22,500 nucleotides of DNA, from contig JAEDEG010000037.1 of NCBI GenBank assembly GCA_016293435.1, positions 1 to 22,500 on the forward strand. The letters run 5' to 3'. The notes under the pieces are model-generated. The model had not been told where the DNA came from. It did no database searches and saw nothing but the letters and a program-made list of their open reading frames with translations. Origin of the DNA: Clostridia bacterium (GTDB taxonomy: Bacteria > Bacillota > Clostridia > UMGS1810). A program made the position numbers and the translations under genes. Shown one piece after another: positions 7,174-14,613 of the stretch (the stretch's first letter is position 1; the number at the start of each line of letters is the position of its first letter).

Positions 7174-7320
7174 TCAGAACAAACAGCGGGCACGGACATG
7201 AGCCTCGGCCGGATTTATGAATAAGACCGAAAACTTGCAAATGCAAAAACAGTTCTCCCTTTGATCCGCTTCCAAGACACATGTACCTGATAAGAAGCGC
7301 TTTTCCCGGTGCTGTGCCAT
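7174..7320 (-). CDS. candidate 48-residue Cys-rich upstream ORF
   Basis: This ORF lies in the leader of the aldo-keto reductase transcript, starting about 20 nt after the predicted transcript start and ending about 34 nt before the reductase start. The predicted peptide begins MAQHREKRFLSGTC and has five Cys, including the cluster C-F-C-I-C (residues 24-28), and ends VRARCLF. The ribosome binding site is weak (AAGG, ten bases away). I do not recognise it. It may be a leader peptide, a small thiol-rich protein or chance; only position and composition support it. Confidence 0.35.
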   Translation of the reverse strand: MAQHREKRFLSGTCVLEADQRENCFCICKFSVLFINPAEAHVRARCLF

Positions 7321-7347
7321 AAGCTGTTTGCCTTGATTTACAAGAGT

Positions 7348-7376
7348 ATTATAGAGAACATTCCATCCGTTGTCAA
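7348..7376 (-). promoter_or_regulatory. consensus sigma-A promoter of the aldo-keto reductase transcript
   Basis: Minus strand TTGACA (7371-7376), 17 nt, TATAAT (7348-7353), both perfect. The start is predicted near 7341, giving a leader of about 200 nt before the reductase gene. Confidence 0.85.
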
Positions 7377-7472
7377 GAACAGCCTCTACGTCAAACAGCT
7401 GCCTGATTGCTTTTTACAAGGTTAGGAGCCCGCTTCGGCGATTCTCATTGATTAAAAGTAATCCATAAAACA

Positions 7473-7532
7473 ATATGGCCGAAGAACAGAAGCTTGATCA
7501 TATGATCGGTCGATTGGTCGACCGTGCCATAT
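7473..7532. repeat. nested palindromes upstream of the fru operon
   Basis: Outer arms ATATGGC (7473-7479) and GCCATAT (7526-7532) enclose a perfect 12-bp palindrome GATCATATGATC (7496-7507) and a hairpin CGGTCGA-TTGG-TCGACCG (7507-7524). There is no T-tract. The function is unknown. Nothing else is supported in 7377-7548. Confidence 0.45.
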
Positions 7533-7548
7533 CCTGTATCGGAATAGA

Positions 7549-7600
7549 TGACCGATTTAATTCATGTTTTTGAAATTCCGTCAAAATCGGTCATTTTTTG
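7549..7600 (+). terminator. terminator-like hairpin with TGACCGA half-sites
   Basis: Arms TGACCGATTT (7549-7558) and AAATCGGTCA (7584-7593), with an inner AATTCA/TGAAATT helix, followed by TTTTTTG. It may end a transcript from upstream; since its arms contain the same TGACCGA word seen next to the fru promoter, it may instead be a regulator site. Confidence 0.5.
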
Positions 7601-7649
7601 CTCTATTTTGCCTATTATATAGAATTATTCTTGTGATTTCAACCAAATT

Positions 7650-7666
7650 TGACTGAAAATGACCGA
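7650..7666 (+). promoter_or_regulatory. candidate FruR operator, two half-sites one turn apart
   Basis: TGACTGA (7650-7656) and TGACCGA (7660-7666) repeat with a 10-bp period just upstream of the -35 box of the fru promoter. DeoR-family regulators often bind such repeats; assignment to FruR is inference. Confidence 0.45.
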
Positions 7667-7672
7667 AAAAGC

Positions 7673-7701
7673 TTGATATTCGTTAAAGCTCATGTTAAAA
7701 T
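7673..7701 (+). promoter_or_regulatory. promoter of the fru operon
   Basis: TTGATA (7673-7678), 17-nt spacer ending in TGT (extended -10), TAAAAT (7696-7701). The predicted start is about 30 nt before fruR. Confidence 0.7.
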
Positions 7702-7739
7702 GATTGTGGAATAAATGATAGAATAAGAGCGTGATCAAA

Positions 7740-8489
7740 ATGTTTAACCCCGAACGACACGAACTGATATTAAGAGTTCTAAATGAAAAAGGTGCCGTTT
7801 CGGTTGCAGAGCTGACCGAAACGCTCGGCGTTTCGGAATCTACCGTTAGGCGTGATTTGGTAGAACTTTCCGAAGCAGGTGTGCTTAATAAGGTTCACGG
7901 CGGTGCAACATTAAATAAAAGACAATTTATTATGACCGAAGATACGGTTAACGATAAGCGTGAAAAAAACGTTGACGAAAAACGCAGAATTGCCGAATAC
8001 GCCGCAAAACAAATAACCGACACCGATTTTGTATATCTTGATGCGGGAACGTCTACCCTATTTATGATAGACTATTTGCCAAAAGACCTAAAAGCAACCT
8101 TTGTTACAAACGGAATAAGCCATGCTAAATTACTGGCAAAAAGACATTACAAGGTTGTGATTATCGGCGGTCAGTTAAAATCCACAACCGAAGCGGTTAT
8201 AGGTCTTTCGGCGGCTAACAATCTTCAAAACTATAATTTTACAAAATCGTTTTTCGGCACAAACGGAATCACCGAAAACCAAGGTTATTCCACGCCTGAC
8301 AGTGACGAAGCGTTTGTAAAATCGGCGGCAATCAATAGGTCTTTTGTTTCCTATGTTCTTGCCGATTCAACCAAATTCGGAAAAGTATCTTCGGTAAGTT
8401 TTGCAACGGTTGACCGTGCTTGCATAATAACCGATAAAAAACCCGATTCGATTTTTGAAAAACTTACGGTTGTAAAGGTTGTAGACTGA
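7740..8489 (+). CDS. fruR: DeoR-family fructose operon regulator
   Basis: A 249-residue DeoR-family regulator. The N-terminal winged HTH is clear (VSVAELTETLGVSESTVRRDL, split across residues 18-38), followed by the family hinge GVLNKVHGGA. The C-terminal DeoRC sugar-phosphate sensor contains DFVYLDAGTST, FVTNG and the SFFGTNGI...YSTPD segments. First gene of fruR-fruK-fruA-ptsH-ptsI, so it very likely senses a fructose phosphate and controls the operon. The ATG at 7740 is chosen because MFNPERH aligns with the usual family start; a GTG three codons earlier (7731) is possible, and no good ribosome binding site is visible for either. Candidate operators lie upstream of the promoter. Confidence 0.9.
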   Translation: MFNPERHELILRVLNEKGAVSVAELTETLGVSESTVRRDLVELSEAGVLNKVHGGATLNKRQFIMTEDTVNDKREKNVDEKRRIAEYAAKQITDTDFVYLDAGTSTLFMIDYLPKDLKATFVTNGISHAKLLAKRHYKVVIIGGQLKSTTEAVIGLSAANNLQNYNFTKSFFGTNGITENQGYSTPDSDEAFVKSAAINRSFVSYVLADSTKFGKVSSVSFATVDRACIITDKKPDSIFEKLTVVKVVD

Positions 8490-8509
8490 TTGTATGAGGA
8501 GCACTCACA

Positions 8510-9412
8510 ATGGTATATACAGTTACATTTAATCCCGCACTTGACTACGTCATGAATCTTGATTCAATTTCTACCGATGATATTAACCGAACCCGTTCCG
8601 AAGAACTGTATTACGGCGGAAAAGGAATTAATGTTTCGGCAATTTTGACCCGCCTTGAAATTCCCAATATGGCCTTAGGTTTTACCGCCGGTTTCACCGG
8701 GCAAAAAATCAAAGAAATGATGGACCGTGACGGAATACAGAACGATTTTATTCCATTAGATAACGGCTTTACCCGGATAAATGTTAAGATTAAATTCGGG
8801 AAGGAGCTTGACATAAATGCGAACGGTCCCGAAATAGGAAACAATCAAATCGAAGAATTATTGGGGAAATTGGAAAGACTTAAAAACGGAGATTTTTTGG
8901 TCTTGGCAGGAAGTGTTCCTTCCGCCTTGCCGGACGATTTATACAGCAAAATACTTGAAACGCTTGAGGACAAAGGTGTCAATATTGTTGTGGACACAAC
9001 GGGCAATCAGCTCTTAAACGTGCTAACATATAAACCGTTTCTTATTAAACCAAATCATCACGAACTTTCGGAAATTTTTGGTGAAGAAATGGATACCGCC
9101 GAAAAAATATCGGATTACGCAAGCAAGTTAAAAGAGATGGGTGCCAAAAACGTGCTTGTTTCCCGCGGGGGCGACGGCGCATTGCTCATAGACGAAAACG
9201 GCAAGGTTTACCCAAGGGACGCAGTAGACGGAAAACTTGTAAATTCGGTAGGTTGCGGCGATTCCATGGTTGCCGGTTTTATAGCGGGATATATAAAATT
9301 CCACGATTACAGCGAAGCATTAAAACTTTCGGTTGCAAGTTCGGCGGCAACAGCATTTTCAAGCGAATTAGCCAAAGCCGATGAAATATACACTATTTAT
9401 AAAACATTATGA
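8510..9412 (+). CDS. fruK: 1-phosphofructokinase
   Basis: A 300-residue PfkB-family sugar kinase that phosphorylates fructose-1-phosphate to fructose-1,6-bisphosphate. The N-terminal VTFNPALDYV and YGGKGINVS are typical of the FruK/LacC branch. VLAGSVPSALP lies mid-protein, and the PfkB signature NSVGCGDSMVAGF carries the catalytic Asp251. Length is normal. It starts 20 bp after fruR behind GAGGAG, and ends 13 bp before the fruA start. Its product feeds glycolysis; its substrate comes from FruA, the next gene. Confidence 0.95.
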   Translation: MVYTVTFNPALDYVMNLDSISTDDINRTRSEELYYGGKGINVSAILTRLEIPNMALGFTAGFTGQKIKEMMDRDGIQNDFIPLDNGFTRINVKIKFGKELDINANGPEIGNNQIEELLGKLERLKNGDFLVLAGSVPSALPDDLYSKILETLEDKGVNIVVDTTGNQLLNVLTYKPFLIKPNHHELSEIFGEEMDTAEKISDYASKLKEMGAKNVLVSRGGDGALLIDENGKVYPRDAVDGKLVNSVGCGDSMVAGFIAGYIKFHDYSEALKLSVASSAATAFSSELAKADEIYTIYKTL

Positions 9413-9425
9413 AAGGGGAAAAACT

Positions 9426-11366
9426 ATGCACATCACGGATTTATTAAAGTCTATCGCCATTGAGTTGAACGCTAATGTCAGCAGTAAAGAGGAAGCAATA
9501 GACAAACTCATTGCACTCCACGAGTCAGCAGGAAACCTTACGGATTCCAAAAAATTCAAAGAAGACATTTTGAAGAGAGAGCAAGATTCAACCACCGCAA
9601 TAGGTGAAGGAATTGCCGTTCCCCATGCAAAATCTTCGGCAGTTAAAACCCCCGCGCTTTCCTTTATCACCGTTCCGTCAGGTATTGATTATTCGGCACC
9701 CGACGGAAAGAAAACCGATCTTTTATTTATGATTGCCGCTACGGAAGACGGCGACGCACATTTGGAAATACTGTCACGTCTTATGGTTATGCTTATGGAC
9801 GCGGATTTCGCAAACAGTCTTAGAAATGCAAAGTCAGCCGAGGAGCTTTTGAGACTGATTGACGAGAAAGAAACCGAAAAAAGTGCCGAAGAAAAACCGC
9901 AACCCAAAAAGGACGGCTACCGCATTTTGGCTGTCACTGCCTGTCCTACCGGTATTGCACACACTTATATGGCCGCTGAAGCACTTGAAAAAGCAGGCAA
10001 GAAATTAGGTTATCCTTTAAAAGCCGAAACCAACGGCTCCGGCGGTGCAAAAAACATTCTGACAAAAAAGGATATTGAAGAATGTGACGGAATTATTGTT
10101 GCCGCAGACAAAAACGTTGATATGGCACGCTTTGACGGCAAACCCGTATTAAAGGTTTCGGTTTCGAGCGGTATTAACAAACCCGAAGAATTGGTTCAAA
10201 AGATTATTGACGGTAAGGCACCTGTTTATCACCACGAGGGCGACGGCGCTGCCGATTTTGGCAGCGAAGAAACAGAAAGTTTCGGCAGAAAGATTTACAA
10301 ACACTTAATGAACGGTGTTTCACATATGCTTCCGTTCGTTGTAGGCGGCGGTGTGCTTATTGCACTCGGTTTCCTCATTGACACTATCGCAGGTAATGCA
10401 GACGTTGGCGGTACTTTCGGTTTTACAAACTCTATTGCCGCGATCGTTTTTTGGATTGGTAAAGCCGCATTTGCCTTTATGTTACCTGTTCTTGCCGGTT
10501 ATATTGCACAGTCAATAGCCGACCGCCCCGGTTTGCTGCCCGGTTTTGTAGGCGGTGTATTTGCCGCAAGCGGTTACACATTTAATTCTCTTATTGAAAA
10601 CCAAAACCTTGTAGGCGACGGTTCGGCCGTTTCCGGCTTCCTTGGCGCTCTGCTGGCAGGTTTCGTTGCAGGTATTCTGGTAAATCTTCTTAAAAAGGCA
10701 TTCAGTTGGTTACCTCAATCAATGGACGGTATTAAACCCGTATTCATTTATCCGCTGTTTGGCACACTTCTTATCGGCTTGTTTATGCTGGTGGTAAACC
10801 CTGTTATGGGTGTTATTAACGGTGCAGTTGCAAGCGGACTTTCTTCACTCGGCAACACTAGTAAATTACTGCTTTCAATAGTTCTTGCAGGTATGATGGC
10901 GATTGATATGGGCGGTCCGTTCAACAAAGCCGCTTATGTATTCGGCACCGCCGCTATTGCAGCCGGCAACACCTGGATTATGGCAGCCGTTATGATTGGC
11001 GGTATGGTTCCTCCAATTGCTATTGCACTTGCCACCACATTCTGTAAAGACCGTTGGACAAAGGAAGAACTCAAGAGCGGTCCTGTAAACTATCTTATGG
11101 GTCTTTGCTTTATAACAGAGGGTGCCATTCCTTACGCCGCATCCGACCCGCTAAGAGTCATTCCTTCCTGCATTGTAGGTTCTGCCGTTGCAGGTGCCGT
11201 CACATCTTTGTTCGGTTGTGCTTGTCCTGCTCCCCACGGCGGTATCTTCACTTTCGTTGTTGTTGAAAATCCGCTTGGCTATGTCATTGCGCTTATTGCA
11301 GGTTCTGTTGCAGGTGCCCTTATGCTCAGTCTTCTTAAAAAGAAAAAGCAAACGAACGAGGTATAA
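9426..11366 (+). CDS. fruA: PTS fructose transporter, EIIABC
   Basis: A 646-residue membrane permease that imports fructose as fructose-1-phosphate. Domains in order: EIIA (about 1-150; phospho-His67 in GEGIAVPHAKS), a charged linker, EIIB (about 160-260; phospho-Cys173 in VTACPTGIAHTYMAAE), EIIC (about 290-640) with many hydrophobic spans and the family stretch MAIDMGGPFNKAAY. All phosphorylation sites are present. AAAGGGGA seven bases upstream fixes the ATG at 9426; the frame is open earlier only through the end of fruK. Three bases separate it from ptsH. The A-B-C order is the common Gram-positive FruA layout. Confidence 0.95.
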   Translation: MHITDLLKSIAIELNANVSSKEEAIDKLIALHESAGNLTDSKKFKEDILKREQDSTTAIGEGIAVPHAKSSAVKTPALSFITVPSGIDYSAPDGKKTDLLFMIAATEDGDAHLEILSRLMVMLMDADFANSLRNAKSAEELLRLIDEKETEKSAEEKPQPKKDGYRILAVTACPTGIAHTYMAAEALEKAGKKLGYPLKAETNGSGGAKNILTKKDIEECDGIIVAADKNVDMARFDGKPVLKVSVSSGINKPEELVQKIIDGKAPVYHHEGDGAADFGSEETESFGRKIYKHLMNGVSHMLPFVVGGGVLIALGFLIDTIAGNADVGGTFGFTNSIAAIVFWIGKAAFAFMLPVLAGYIAQSIADRPGLLPGFVGGVFAASGYTFNSLIENQNLVGDGSAVSGFLGALLAGFVAGILVNLLKKAFSWLPQSMDGIKPVFIYPLFGTLLIGLFMLVVNPVMGVINGAVASGLSSLGNTSKLLLSIVLAGMMAIDMGGPFNKAAYVFGTAAIAAGNTWIMAAVMIGGMVPPIAIALATTFCKDRWTKEELKSGPVNYLMGLCFITEGAIPYAASDPLRVIPSCIVGSAVAGAVTSLFGCACPAPHGGIFTFVVVENPLGYVIALIAGSVAGALMLSLLKKKKQTNEV

Positions 11367-11369
11367 ATC

Positions 11370-11630
11370 ATGGTATCAAAAGAAACAGTTGTAATAGACA
11401 AAATGGGATTTCATATGCGTCCCGCAAATAACTTTATATCGGCTATGAACAAATACACATCCGATATTACAATCGATTTTAACGGCAAAAAAATCAACGG
11501 CAAAAGCATCATGAATATTATGGCGGCTTGCATTAAGTACGGCAGTCATATAACCATTACTTGCGAGGGCGAAGACGAACAGCAGATGCTTGACGAGGCG
11601 GTAAAACTTATCGAAAGCGGGTTGGAATAA
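11370..11630 (+). CDS. ptsH: HPr phosphocarrier protein
   Basis: An 86-residue HPr that relays phosphate from enzyme I to FruA. The catalytic His15 lies in MGFHMRPAN, where the usual Ala at position 16 is Met. Ser46 is present in GKSIMNIM, the site that HPr kinase phosphorylates in Firmicutes, so the protein could also take part in CcpA-type catabolite control; no kinase gene is in the window. GAGGT supports the start. It starts 3 bp after fruA and its stop codon overlaps the ptsI start by one base, so translation is probably coupled. Confidence 0.9.
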   Translation: MVSKETVVIDKMGFHMRPANNFISAMNKYTSDITIDFNGKKINGKSIMNIMAACIKYGSHITITCEGEDEQQMLDEAVKLIESGLE

Positions 11631-13252
11631 TGAAAACGCTTAGAGGCATCGGTGTAAGCTCCGGATATGCCGTGGGTAAAGCAATCGTTATAAAGGAAAT
11701 TGAACGGGATCTAAACTCCGCCGTATACACTACGGCGGAGGAGGAAATCAAGAAATTTCAGGATGCTGTTTCGGTTTATACCAAAAACACAAACGAACTG
11801 ATTGAACAACTCACCAAAACCGCAGGCAAGAAAAATGCCGAAATTTTGGAAGGCCACCTTGTCATGCTCAGCGACCCGTTTATGCTTTCCCAAATTAACG
11901 ACAGTATAGCGGGCGGTAATACCGCCGTTAAAGCCACCGATTCGGTATGCAACGGTTTTTACGATATGTTTTCGTCGGTCGACGACGAAATGATGAAGCA
12001 AAGAGCGTCAGACATACTTGACATTAAAAACAGTATTATAGGCATTCTTTGCGGTGATAAAGGCGTTGCCATAGAAGATGTCCCGAAAGGTTCTATCCTT
12101 ATTGCAAAGGACTTTACGCCATCTATGACGTCACGCATTAACCGTGAAAATGTATACGCCGTCATTGCCGAAGTCGGTTCGGTTACATCTCACTCCGCTA
12201 TTCTTGCAAGAGCGATTGACATCCCTGCCGTTTTAAGCGTAAAGGATGCATCGTCACTTATAAAAGACGGTGACTTGCTTGCCATTGACGGAAGTAAAGG
12301 TAAAATTCTTTTTGAACCCGATCAAAAAACAGTTGCGGAATACGAAAAAATGCGGGATCGTTATTTTGAAGAAAAGAAATCACTGACCGAATATTTCGGC
12401 AAGCCGACCGTGACTAAAAGCGGAATTAAAAAAGCCGTTTACGGTAACATCGGCAAACCGGAGGACGCCGAAAACGTACTTCACAACGGCGGTGAAGGAA
12501 TAGGACTTTTCAGAACCGAATTTCTTTTTATGGACAGACCTTCCCTACCGTCCGAAGAAGAACAGTTCGAGGCATATTCCACCGTTGCTAAAACAATGGG
12601 CGAAAAAGAAGTCATTATCCGAACCCTTGATATCGGCGGAGATAAAGCCGTTTCTTACCTTGAAATTCCCAGAGAGGATAACCCGTTTTTGGGTTACCGT
12701 GCCATTCGATATTGCCTTGATAATCCCGATATTTTTAAGGTTCAGTTAAGGGCGCTTTTGCGTGCTGCATATTTCGGCAACATAAAAATTATGCTCCCGC
12801 TTATCACCGATCTTAATGAGGTTGAAAAAGCCAAGAAACTGATTTTAGAATGTGAAGCCGAACTTGAAAACGAAGGTGCGTTATTTAAGAAAAACGTTCC
12901 GCTTGGCGTAATGATTGAAACCCCGGCAGCGGTGCTTATTGCCGATGAATTAGCACAAATTGCAGATTTCTTCAGCATTGGTACTAACGACCTTACCGGT
13001 TATGTGATGGCGGTTGATCGAGGAAACGGAAAGGTTTCAAAACTGTATGATGTTCAAAAACCAGCCGTTCTTAAAGCCATTGAAATGACAATCAAAAGTG
13101 CCAAAAAAGCCGGTATACCTGTTGGTATGTGCGGTGAAGCGGCGGCAGACAGTGCACTTATCCCCATGCTTATTAAATGGGGCCTTGATGAGTTTTCGGT
13201 AACGCCTAATTTGATTCTGAAAACTCGCAAAGAAATTTGTGAATTCGACTGA
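11630..13252 (+). CDS. ptsI: PTS enzyme I (phosphoenolpyruvate-protein phosphotransferase)
   Basis: A 540-residue cytosolic enzyme that takes phosphate from PEP and passes it to HPr. The N-terminal half has the phospho-His188 in VTSHSAILARAIDIPAV. The C-terminal PEP-utilising barrel shows GLFRTEFLFMD, IRTLDIGGDK, GVMIETPAA, FFSIGTNDLTGYVMAVDRG and the Cys-containing GMCGEAAAD. All key residues are visible, although the usual IQY after SIGTNDL is TGY. Slightly short for the family (about 570). Last gene of the fru operon, overlapping ptsH by one base. The terminator at 13380-13418 follows; between them (13253-13379) I see no supported gene. Confidence 0.95.
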   Translation: MKTLRGIGVSSGYAVGKAIVIKEIERDLNSAVYTTAEEEIKKFQDAVSVYTKNTNELIEQLTKTAGKKNAEILEGHLVMLSDPFMLSQINDSIAGGNTAVKATDSVCNGFYDMFSSVDDEMMKQRASDILDIKNSIIGILCGDKGVAIEDVPKGSILIAKDFTPSMTSRINRENVYAVIAEVGSVTSHSAILARAIDIPAVLSVKDASSLIKDGDLLAIDGSKGKILFEPDQKTVAEYEKMRDRYFEEKKSLTEYFGKPTVTKSGIKKAVYGNIGKPEDAENVLHNGGEGIGLFRTEFLFMDRPSLPSEEEQFEAYSTVAKTMGEKEVIIRTLDIGGDKAVSYLEIPREDNPFLGYRAIRYCLDNPDIFKVQLRALLRAAYFGNIKIMLPLITDLNEVEKAKKLILECEAELENEGALFKKNVPLGVMIETPAAVLIADELAQIADFFSIGTNDLTGYVMAVDRGNGKVSKLYDVQKPAVLKAIEMTIKSAKKAGIPVGMCGEAAADSALIPMLIKWGLDEFSVTPNLILKTRKEICEFD

Positions 13253-13379
13253 ATATAACCCGTAATAACTGACCTGTTAAGGCATTCATACTCGTTGTGT
13301 TAAGATTTTTGACAACGCCTATGCCTGTGCTGTTGCGATGAAAAGGCTTATCGTATAAAAATTCGCAAATATGCCGTAA

Positions 13380-13418
13380 AACAACGAAAACCCCGATTTT
13401 ATCGGGGTTTTCGTTGTT
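13380..13418. terminator. terminator of the fru operon, also usable by bioY
   Basis: A perfect 18-bp inverted repeat (13380-13397 / 13401-13418) with a TTT loop and a GGGG/CCCC core flanked by TTTT. It is the first strong terminator after ptsI (+) and after bioY (-, stop at 13495). Confidence 0.9.
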
Positions 13419-13494
13419 GCTTGTATTAACCGTGGGTTATTCTATTGACTCAATCCTTGATGATAGAATTGCCGCAATATACGAACACTTGCCT

Positions 13495-14058
13495 TTATTT
13501 TTCTTTCAGCACAGGGGATATTCGCCGTGCCAAAGCCAATGCCAGCCCAAGTTTAATGAGGTCAGGAATGATAAACGGTATGACGCACCAAGTAAGAACC
13601 ATGGCAATGCCCACGGCTCCATTCGCCTGGGCGTAGACAATCATAAACCACACGGTTCCAAAAGAGTAACAAACGGCTAAGCCAATAACCATAGCGAGGA
13701 TTTCTACCCACAGTTTTTTCCCCAAGAAACGAACAATCAGCCAGTAGACCAGCCCCATAAGAACGAAGCCGACGATATATCCGCCCGTGCTTCCAAGAAA
13801 AACACCGATTCCGGAAGTGAACTGCGCAAATACCGGGATACCAACCGCTCCAAGCAATATATATACGATAATAGCGACTGTCCCGCGCTTACCGCCAAAA
13901 GCTGACAACACGAAAAATACAGCGAAAGTTTGCATGGTAAACGGTACAGTAGTTGGTATGCTTATCCAAGAGCAAATAGCAATCAGAACTGCCCCCAATG
14001 CGATGTAAACTAAATCAATTGTTCTAAATTTTTTATTCATTTCTGTTGTGTTATTCAT
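13495..14058 (-). CDS. bioY: biotin transporter substrate-binding protein BioY
   Basis: A 187-residue integral membrane protein, the S component that binds biotin in ECF-type uptake. About six hydrophobic spans are visible, with the family stretches PFTMQTFAVFF, FGGKRGT and STGGYIVGF. The start at 14058 is chosen for GGAGG seven bases upstream and because it overlaps the true end of the DUF1284 gene. The frame runs on upstream through DUF1284, but only because that gene is frameshifted. No ECF ATPase or T component is nearby, so it must use shared ones or act alone. Control by BirA is strongly suggested by the operator upstream of DUF1284. Confidence 0.95.
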   Translation of the reverse strand: MNNTTEMNKKFRTIDLVYIALGAVLIAICSWISIPTTVPFTMQTFAVFFVLSAFGGKRGTVAIIVYILLGAVGIPVFAQFTSGIGVFLGSTGGYIVGFVLMGLVYWLIVRFLGKKLWVEILAMVIGLAVCYSFGTVWFMIVYAQANGAVGIAMVLTWCVIPFIIPDLIKLGLALALARRISPVLKEK

Positions 14059-14436
14059 CGTAAACCTCCGTACCCCTGCAAAGCTCAAACCATTGGCAGC
14101 AGGCGCAAATGTTATAGAAGTCCTCCGTTTTGAAAATGGTTCCCGCACTTTGTTTGCAGCCTCTGTCCACACAACAGTTTCCCCGTAGGCAAGGTTGCAG
14201 ATACTGAGAACCGCACTGTCCATTAAAGCCACTTTTTCAAAGGAAGTGCAAACACCGCTTATATTGCTCGGACACATTTTGCAAAGATCATCACACCCTT
14301 GTGCAACAGTCATTTGGGTCTTGGAATTCTCTGTAAGCTTGGATACCATCGATGTCATATGTGCGGTAAAGTCTGCATGATATCCATGACCGGTAAATTT
14401 CTGAATACAAAGTAGGTGGTGAGGTCTTACATTCAT
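14051..14436 (-). pseudogene. DUF1284-domain gene with a -1 frameshift
   Basis: The first ~100 codons (starting MNVRPHHLLCIQKFTG) are a good DUF1284 domain with Cys clusters (GCDDLCKMCPS). The frame then breaks at a run of four A's (14128-14131). One extra A restores the expected end, EDFYNICACCQWFELC, and a stop at 14051-14053 that overlaps the bioY start by 8 bp. Without it the frame continues into BioY and yields a false 313-residue fusion. The function of DUF1284 is unknown, though the Cys pattern could bind metal. It may be a real mutation, a sequence error in a homopolymer or, less likely, slippage. AAGGAGGG supports the start. It is in the BirA-controlled transcript with bioY. Confidence 0.8.
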
Positions 14437-14520
14437 TTTCCACCCTCCTTTTTTACTTGAAACGCAGAAGATGCACCGTCCCATTGCTTCATCGTTTCCG
14501 TGGACACCTCTATAACCGGC

Positions 14521-14549
14521 ATTATAGCAAAAAAACAGCCTATTGTCAA
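14521..14549 (-). promoter_or_regulatory. promoter of the DUF1284-bioY transcript
   Basis: Minus strand TTGACA (14544-14549), 17 nt, TATAAT (14521-14526), perfect consensus. The -35 lies inside one arm of the BirA operator, so a bound repressor would block RNA polymerase. Confidence 0.85.
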
Positions 14550-14581
14550 CCTAAATTTTACAACAGGTTGACAATAGGCTG
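14529..14581 (-). terminator. birA terminator formed by the BirA operator repeat
   Basis: The 17-bp perfect inverted repeat (14536-14552 / 14565-14581, 12-nt loop) is followed on the minus strand by seven T's (14529-14535). It lies 33 nt past the birA stop and has all the traits of an intrinsic terminator. Confidence 0.75.
14543..14574. promoter_or_regulatory. BirA (biotin repressor) operator
   Basis: TTGTCAACC, 14 nt, GGTTGACAA matches the established Gram-positive BirA site (TTGT-AACC spaced 14-15 from its inverse). It sits between birA and bioY and covers the bioY -35 box. Confidence 0.9.
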
Positions 14582-14613
14582 CTCTGAAACGCTTGATTGT
14601 CGTGTGTCTTATT

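Noticed and set aside
13253..13379. Remnant gene with the reading VKIFDNAYACAVAMKRLIV
   Set aside because: Only about 25 codons, no start signal and no recognised family.
14120..14140. Programmed -1 frameshift at the AAAA run
   Set aside because: No X-XXY-YYZ slippery heptamer (the run is broken by C) and no clear stimulatory structure; a mutation or sequence error is simpler.
13495..14484. A genuine DUF1284-BioY fusion protein
   Set aside because: The expected DUF1284 C-terminus is intact in the adjacent frame, and bioY has its own ribosome binding site and start.
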